A stretch of DNA of 64,000 bases from Crotalaria pallida (taxonomy: Eukaryota; Streptophyta; Magnoliopsida; Fabales; Fabaceae), in assembly GCA_037953625.1 (NCBI GenBank), contig CM075649.1, forward strand, positions 64,216,660 through 64,280,659. The letters run 5' to 3'. Both the position numbers and the translations under genes were made by a program. Positions 58,033 through 64,000 of the stretch are shown here, in pieces. The stretch's first letter is position 1, and each line of letters opens with the position of its first letter. Below the pieces are notes generated by a model. The model was not told the origin of the DNA. It saw nothing but the letters and a program-made list of their open reading frames with translations, and did no database searches.

Positions 58033-58456
58033 TTTATGGTATCAGAGCAGTTTCTTCCTTTCGGCCTGAGGGAAAGTTGTCCCAATCTCGCTGCGAACAT
58101 TCTCATCTCGAGCTTCTCCTCTAAAGGTGAGACTTTTTTTTAATAGAAATTGTAAATGATAAATGCTAGTGAGTAAGTTTATGTTTGCAAATGGGAAATA
58201 ATAACAAGTATTAAACTAAGAAATTTTTATGAAAGCTAAAAGAGGATCAAATTCTTTGGAAACTAAGCAGGATCCCTTAGTGATTCAAAGGATTGGATAT
58301 TTTGAGTATTCACCCAATTGCAAACAGGAAACCTAAGTGGTATGAACACGATTAGTCGAGAGCATAAAAGTTGAGTTTTTGGACTAATCGAAAGTTAAAG
58401 TTTTATGCAAAGGAAATCTGGTTAATGCTAAGGCATTCGAGCATGTAGTACAGGAA
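58033..58456 (+). mobile_element. E1 internal domain, copy 3, truncated
   Basis: Starts with the PBS and matches int1 up to ...GTAGTACAGGAA, then switches abruptly to family-A LTR sequence. Only 424 of 3398 bp remain. It shows that the array once continued further. Confidence 0.9.
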
Positions 58457-61400
58457 TTTCTTTTCACAAATCCTTTTTCTAAAAATTTCCTTTCACCATT
58501 CTCCACAAAATTTCTTTTCAAAAATATTTTCGAAGACCTCTTTTTGAAAACCTTTTTCAAAAACTCCTTTTCAAAAATTTCAACTTTGCTGAGCGCTAAT
58601 GGATAAGCAAGCTCAACTCGACACTAGTCCCAGACTAAAACCAAAAATAAAGGAGCCCAACTCCACTAAAACCACATCTCATTCTCATAATCAACATCAA
58701 TTTCCCCCAAGCTCTGGCTCGTTCTCAACATTATCATTCATTCCTTCCCCAATCTCAATTTCTCAATCAATCTCTTATCCTTTATCATCATTTCTTTTCT
58801 CCTCGTGTCTTTCTTTTACTTTACATTCTTACTCATTTCATTTTATTTTCAGGATGTAGCAGACATCCATCCACATATCACTCTTTAACCAACATCAGTA
58901 AATATCATCATGCATAAATAAATAAAAACATACTATCACACACAAACATCACACAGCATAATGTGGTCATTGTCTCCTTCGTATAAGTGACCACACAACA
59001 CAAACAATTGCCACTTATACTACTGACTCTAACCACTTAGTTTCGATCTTTGAGATGATACGGAACGTCCTAATAAATCACCTAACTACCACGGTGTCTT
59101 AGGAAAGCTTCTCTCTCACCTGAGGTCCAGCTATTAAATGCGTATCGTCGCCTTGGATCCTTTGTGCTGCCGGCTGCACCAATCCCTCGTGTTTAAGATT
59201 ATTCCCCGTACTAAATAAAATATGCTTATGTTATTAACTTGTATTAGGGAAAATATTTTTCCATAATCTAAACATTTATCATTCCTCGTATTAAGTAAAA
59301 CACCCTTACGTTATTAACGTGTATTAAGAAAATCTTTTCTTAATTCGTGACACTTTCCGTCCTTAATCGAAAGACTTAAAATACTATTGTTTTATCAAAA
59401 CGATTCCCATATTTTCTAGCACTTTAAGCATCATAAAACCATTTGAAAACATTTAATAAAATGTTTTAAATCATTTGGTTTGGTTGCTGGTCCGTTTTGG
59501 ACAGCACCTTAACCACATTTGAAAACACCGAAAAATGCACCGTTTTTAATCCGGCTTTTTCTTAATTCAATACCACTTGAAAATTATACTTTAAATCACT
59601 TGAACACATTCTTAAAGTTAAGAAATAACTTTAAATAATTCGGGACAGCAAAGAATAGTTTCACAAAAATCAATTTTATAAAACCCGAAAACATCGTAAA
59701 AACTCGTTTTTGTTTCAAATACTTTGAAAACTCAGGTTTTGTTGTAAACCACATCTTAAATACCCACAAACATAATCTCACGCACTCAAATAAATTAAAT
59801 CAAATCAAATAGATATCAAAACCACATACATACACAATGTACCTTGGTCACTCAAATCATATAAACAATTAATCAACCATTCATTTTAACACAAACATTC
59901 ATTCAAATATTTCACAAATCAAATACTTAATTTAAATTAGTCAACACCCAATTACTTTCAAAAACATTTCACTTTTATAAAAAAAAATCATTTAAACACA
60001 AAACTTATTCCTAATCAATTATTTTACAAAATACATGCATTATTCCTATGTTACTTTCATGGAAAAGAAGTCTAACCTAATTAACATGCATTGACCGAAA
60101 TATACACATATCAAAGCAAGACTTATGCATCATCAAACACCCCCAATACTCATGAAATTATTTTCTCTTTCTTAACAAAACCGTGAGCTACTACTTGGAA
60201 GATAATCAAACTTAAAAATTTCTTTTTTCTTTAACCTAAATCTAATCAAGAATCATGCAAGAACATAGAGCATATATCAAGTTTTCACAAAATTAAAAAG
60301 CATGTATATGAATTTAATCATGGCCGAATGTAACATGCATAAGGTCAACACATGTTTATGCAAAGAAAATTATTTTAAAGCTTGTTTCCCTAATTTCCTC
60401 TCAAAACCGAGGTATGTAACAAAGAAAAACATAATCTCTTTCATTAAAAATTAACATGCAAGATTAAATCTTAAACTTTTCTAACGAAACATGTAAAAAT
60501 CATGGATCAACACAAACAATTTCAATTTATTTCTCAAAGAAATATAAAAATAATTTTCAAAAGTCCAAGATCAACATACATGCACTTAAATCATGTAGAT
60601 TAAGTCATGAATTTAGACATAAGAGCACAAATCAAAGACAACAATCATCTCGAGTGATAAAAAGGCAAAACCGTGACATATTCTAGGAAAATACTAAAGC
60701 ATTTGTTTCAAAAATCATTTATAAAACTCAAAACAAAATCAAGGTCAAAACAAAGATCAAGGATCAAGACAAGAACCAAAAATCAAGACACAAATTAAGA
60801 CATGCAAAGGTTAAGATCAAAACAAAACTAAGAATCAAAACACAAATTAAGGCTTTTATCAAGATTAAATCAAAACCGAAACATGCAAGGGTTCAAAACC
60901 ATATAAATCATCATTAATCAACATGCAAGATCAAAAATTAAAAACAAGTTTAGATCAAACATTGATTTAACAAATCAACACTAAAACACTTCATAGTTTA
61001 CGGTTCTAAGCATAAAAATTATGCAAGAAGATCTACTTTAAATTCACAAAGATCATGAACAAAACTTTAAATCTAGAGGAAAAACATCAAGATCTAGCAT
61101 GAAAACACTAAGATCTATCAAGAAAAGTACTAACCGAATTATCACACATAAGCTACATCTATTACAAATTAATTTAAATCTTTAAAAGTCCATGTTTAAG
61201 AAAGATCAACACATAAATTCATCTTTCCAAACATAAAAATGAACATGCAAGAGAAGAGAAGAAAATTTACAAGATCACAAATCAAACTAATCCTAAAACT
61301 TTTAGGTCTTCGGTTTATACCAAGGAGAAAGGCTTCTAGTCCTCTTGAACACCTGATCTTTAAGGATTTCCTAGGTTTAGGTCTTGATCTCCTCTTCCCT

Positions 61401-62481
61401 TCCCTTAATGATTTGCCTCGGCCTCTCTTCCTCTAGAGTTGATGGGTGGTTTCTCCTTGATCTTTGAAGAAGGATGTGTGTGAAGGAAGAAATCAAAGGG
61501 TATTTGGGTTGAGAGTTTGGGTTTTCAATCTTATTTTCTCTTCTCTTCTCTCGGCCTAACTCTCTTTCTCAGGTCTCAAGAGCTTTGTGTTGCTCTTGGA
61601 CTAAAGGTGTTTATGTTGATGTGAGAATGTGAAGGAAATGAATGAAAGAAGTGAGAAAATGAATCAACTAGCCTAACACACCCACACACACACGGTTCCA
61701 TATGCAAAGGCAAGGGAATGGAAATTTTCCTTTTCTACCCTCGGTTCAAGGTGCTAACTTAAGGGCAAGTTGGTCCACTCCAAAGGTTGCATGGGAGGGG
61801 TCATTCGTGGGAGACATGGAGGAAGGAAAGTCCTCCTAGGTTCCATGACTCATACAACCTAGGCTTTCACTTGTTTCCCATTCCAATTTTCTCTTTAATT
61901 TTCATTTCCTTAATTCTTAAGGAAAAGGCTCCTACTTGGTCCTCCTATTCTTAACATGGCCGAACCACATGCACTAGCACACACATACACTCATGCAATT
62001 TATTTTCATGTTCAACACATAGCATGAATTATGAGATAATACATACATTCAACACACACCTAAGCATGCACATAAAATTAACACTTGTAGAGCATCATGT
62101 TCACACGACCCACACATATTATGCACATAGATTCACACATTCATGCATCACACATTGTTTATGCATATATATTTTCTCATACATTCTCACATTCATTATT
62201 TCTAATAATTAAATCCTCATAGAGTCCTAAGCATGCTTATACATACCAAAACCGTATACACACTTAGGGGATAATTCTAGTCCACCACAAGATAACTCAA
62301 ACAAAATCGTAAATACCTTTATGAAAACACCAAGCACATAGACTTTTCAAAACTCAATTTCTAGAGGTGGAGCATGATTTCAGAAAATCATTTAGGAAAA
62401 TACTCGTTCAAAAAATGTTTTTCTCAAAAATAAATTTCTTTAGGGTTTTAAATAAATACGAGGAATTTTCGTGGTGTTACA
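58457..62481 (-). repeat. Family-A-like LTR fragment, minus strand
   Basis: Homologous to 1400-5447 in the same orientation (for example GCTGAGCGCTAATGGA near 58588, the block near 59020-59125 and 61380-61870). It ends GGTGTTACA at 62481, so the minus-strand LTR start is TGTAACACCACG. The left end is lost at the E1 int3 break. No coding. Plus strand is very rich in A with recurring AAGATCAA-like words around 60700-61100. It could be the partner of the LTR at 562-5447, but the two are clearly diverged. Confidence 0.6.
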
Positions 62482-64000
62482 TTAAAAATTCACACTATCT
62501 TGAAAGAAATATAACATTGGAAAACTTTACTTTCTCAAAGCCCTTGAAGTTTTGAAAACATGTAAATATTTAGAAAATAAATCATTTCTAAAACAAAAAC
62601 TAACTAAGCTTTAAAATTAAATATCAAATCAATATTTCTTTTTCAAGAACAACCTTCAATCATTTTATACAAGTACAAATAATATTTCATTCAAACACAC
62701 ATTCACCCTTACTTACAAATATTCTAAAATTACTTTTTAAAATTCATTTTCTAATCCTTTGCACTTGTACTTCAAGTTTAACATGAAATCTACATATCTA
62801 ATCATTCAAGAACAAGTCATAACATAAATACTACACATTCCTCATTTTTGGACAGCATACATATACAAACTTAAAAATTCAATTTCTCTTAAACAGAACA
62901 TCGAAAACACATGCCGATTCTTCCTAAATTCTTATTATAACTTCTACTATAATAAAATAACTAAATTTAAACAAAATAAAATAGTTGCATCTGCTGTACA
63001 GCCACAGAAAAAGTTGCATCAATTCAAGAAGTTCAAGTAAACAATCCAAAACAATTATATACAATTATACACAATTCCTACTTATGCTACAAACTTTAAA
63101 AATACCAATATTTCAAATAAAAACATTACTTTTCACTATTTAAAAATTCTGGACAGCAACTTAAATTTTTTTTTTATACAATCAAAGTAATTAATCAAAA
63201 ACACTTATTTCTATTTGTTTCCACATTACATTTGCACATACAAACAAAGTATCACTAACACTCTTCAAAAATAATTGCTTGGGGTCTTAAATAAATAAAT
63301 TTTTCAAAATAAAGATTAAATTTCCAGAATTAAAATAAAACTTTCAAAATTAATCTTTTCCATATAAACATATAATATATTCCATAAACATACTAAAGCA
63401 ATCATCAAATCAATTAGAAAAATTCAATAAATTTAATTTCTTTTCCTCTAAAATTCGACTAGCATATAGACAACTTAGAAAAATATTTTTAATTCCTAAA
63501 GCATCTAAATAATATAATCACATCATTACGCATACTAAAAAAAAGATATTTAATCATTAATAAAATATAAAATAGATCTCTTTTAGAAAAATAATAACTT
63601 TTTCCAGCAAATAACATTTACAAACATGTCAACCACATACTCATACAATTAATCAAAAATACATGTTCTTATAGGTTTATAACAACTACCATTTGTTCCT
63701 TTTTCTTGTAAACAATTAACTATAATTTAACTATACATCAAACAATCAAACAAATTACAAAAATAATTTTAAAATAATGCAATAGACCTCACGGTCTATT
63801 CTTTTTATTTTTTTTCCAGAAAATTTATTTATTTTTTGCTTATTATCCTAATTCATTGTTCTTATTAAACTTAAATCCTAACAAAAGAAAATCAAATACA
63901 AACAAACAATAACAATTACATAAAAAATTCCATAACATATAATTCCATAATCTTCATTTGCATTAAAATTTTCCAGAAAATTATTTTATTTTCAAAATCA
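62482..64000. other. AT-rich non-coding sequence, probably more LTR-type DNA
   Basis: No open frame or recognised motif. Words such as TGGACAGCA recur near 62850 and 63150 as they do in the LTR at 58457-62481, suggesting another diverged relative in which that LTR inserted. No polypurine tract or PBS is present next to 62481. Confidence 0.35.

Larger units (their letters stand above)
14552..58456 (+). mobile_element. Tandem array of LARD-like element E1: LTR1-int1-LTR2-int2-LTR3-int3(partial)
   Basis: Three LTR copies start TGTAACATCTC at 14552, 21297 and 36822 and end GGGGTGTTACA at 17898, 33423 and 58032. Without nested insertions they are 3347, 3346 and 3342 bp. Each is followed by a primer binding site and the same non-coding internal domain (3398, 3398 and 424 bp). 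No pol is present, so the element is non-autonomous; long LTRs with a long non-coding interior are the definition of LARDs. LTR2 and LTR3 carry nested element E2 at the same base, and the second E2 also holds a copia element. The left flank is an E2-like LTR; the right edge is a break in int3 at 58456. Confidence 0.88.

Noticed and set aside
562..62481. One giant element with LTRs at 562-5447 and 58457-62481
   Set aside because: The two LTRs are clearly diverged, neither has a PBS or polypurine tract next to it, and sequence between them belongs to other nested elements.

Overview
This is a window of nuclear DNA from a flowering plant, most likely a eudicot. It is AT-rich and consists almost entirely of long-terminal-repeat (LTR) retrotransposons nested inside one another. 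I found no host protein gene, rRNA, tRNA gene or CRISPR array. All recognisable protein coding comes from two retrotransposons, and both are disabled. Species cannot be read from the sequence.

Layout. 1-561 is unassigned. 562-5447 is a long minus-strand LTR (family A). It abuts 5448-6662, the end of another family-A LTR in plus orientation. 6663-7407 is the internal edge, primer binding site and LTR start of a diverged minus-strand copy of a second family (E2-like). Its LTR is interrupted by a 5'-truncated Ty3/gypsy element of the Tat type (7408-13323) and resumes at 13324-14551. The Tat fragment keeps an archaeal-type RNase H plus integrase pseudogene. It also carries an antisense, apparently spliced gene with its own promoter-like upstream region, then one LTR.

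14552-58456 is a tandem array of a large non-coding retroelement (E1, LARD-like: 3.35-kb LTRs, 3.4-kb internal domain without pol). The order is LTR1-int1-LTR2-int2-LTR3-int3 (truncated). LTR2 and LTR3 each carry the same nested element E2 (8.8 kb, minus strand) at the same base with the same 5-bp target duplication AGGCG. A 15.5-kb unit was therefore duplicated after E2 inserted, most simply by unequal crossing-over between LTRs. Later a Ty1/copia element (44287-53380, minus strand, TSD TGTCT, two 1547-bp nearly identical LTRs) inserted into only the second E2 copy. 58457-62481 is another family-A-like LTR, and 62482-64000 is non-coding AT-rich sequence.

Most notable signal. Arrays of short palindromes are spaced alternately about 20 and about 32 bp (a 51-53-bp dimer). 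They occur in E2 LTRs (TTAATCGATTAA) and in the unrelated copia element, both in its LTRs and internally (TTACTCGAGTAA and variants). A GC-rich version (CGCCCAGGCG, spacing 20/49/22) sits at the homologous place in E1 LTRs. Architecture is kept while sequence and superfamily change. The non-coding internal domains of E1 and E2 also share hairpins whose arms covary.

All coordinates, repeat matches and substitution counts were made by eye. Family assignments rest on motif recognition, not database searches.
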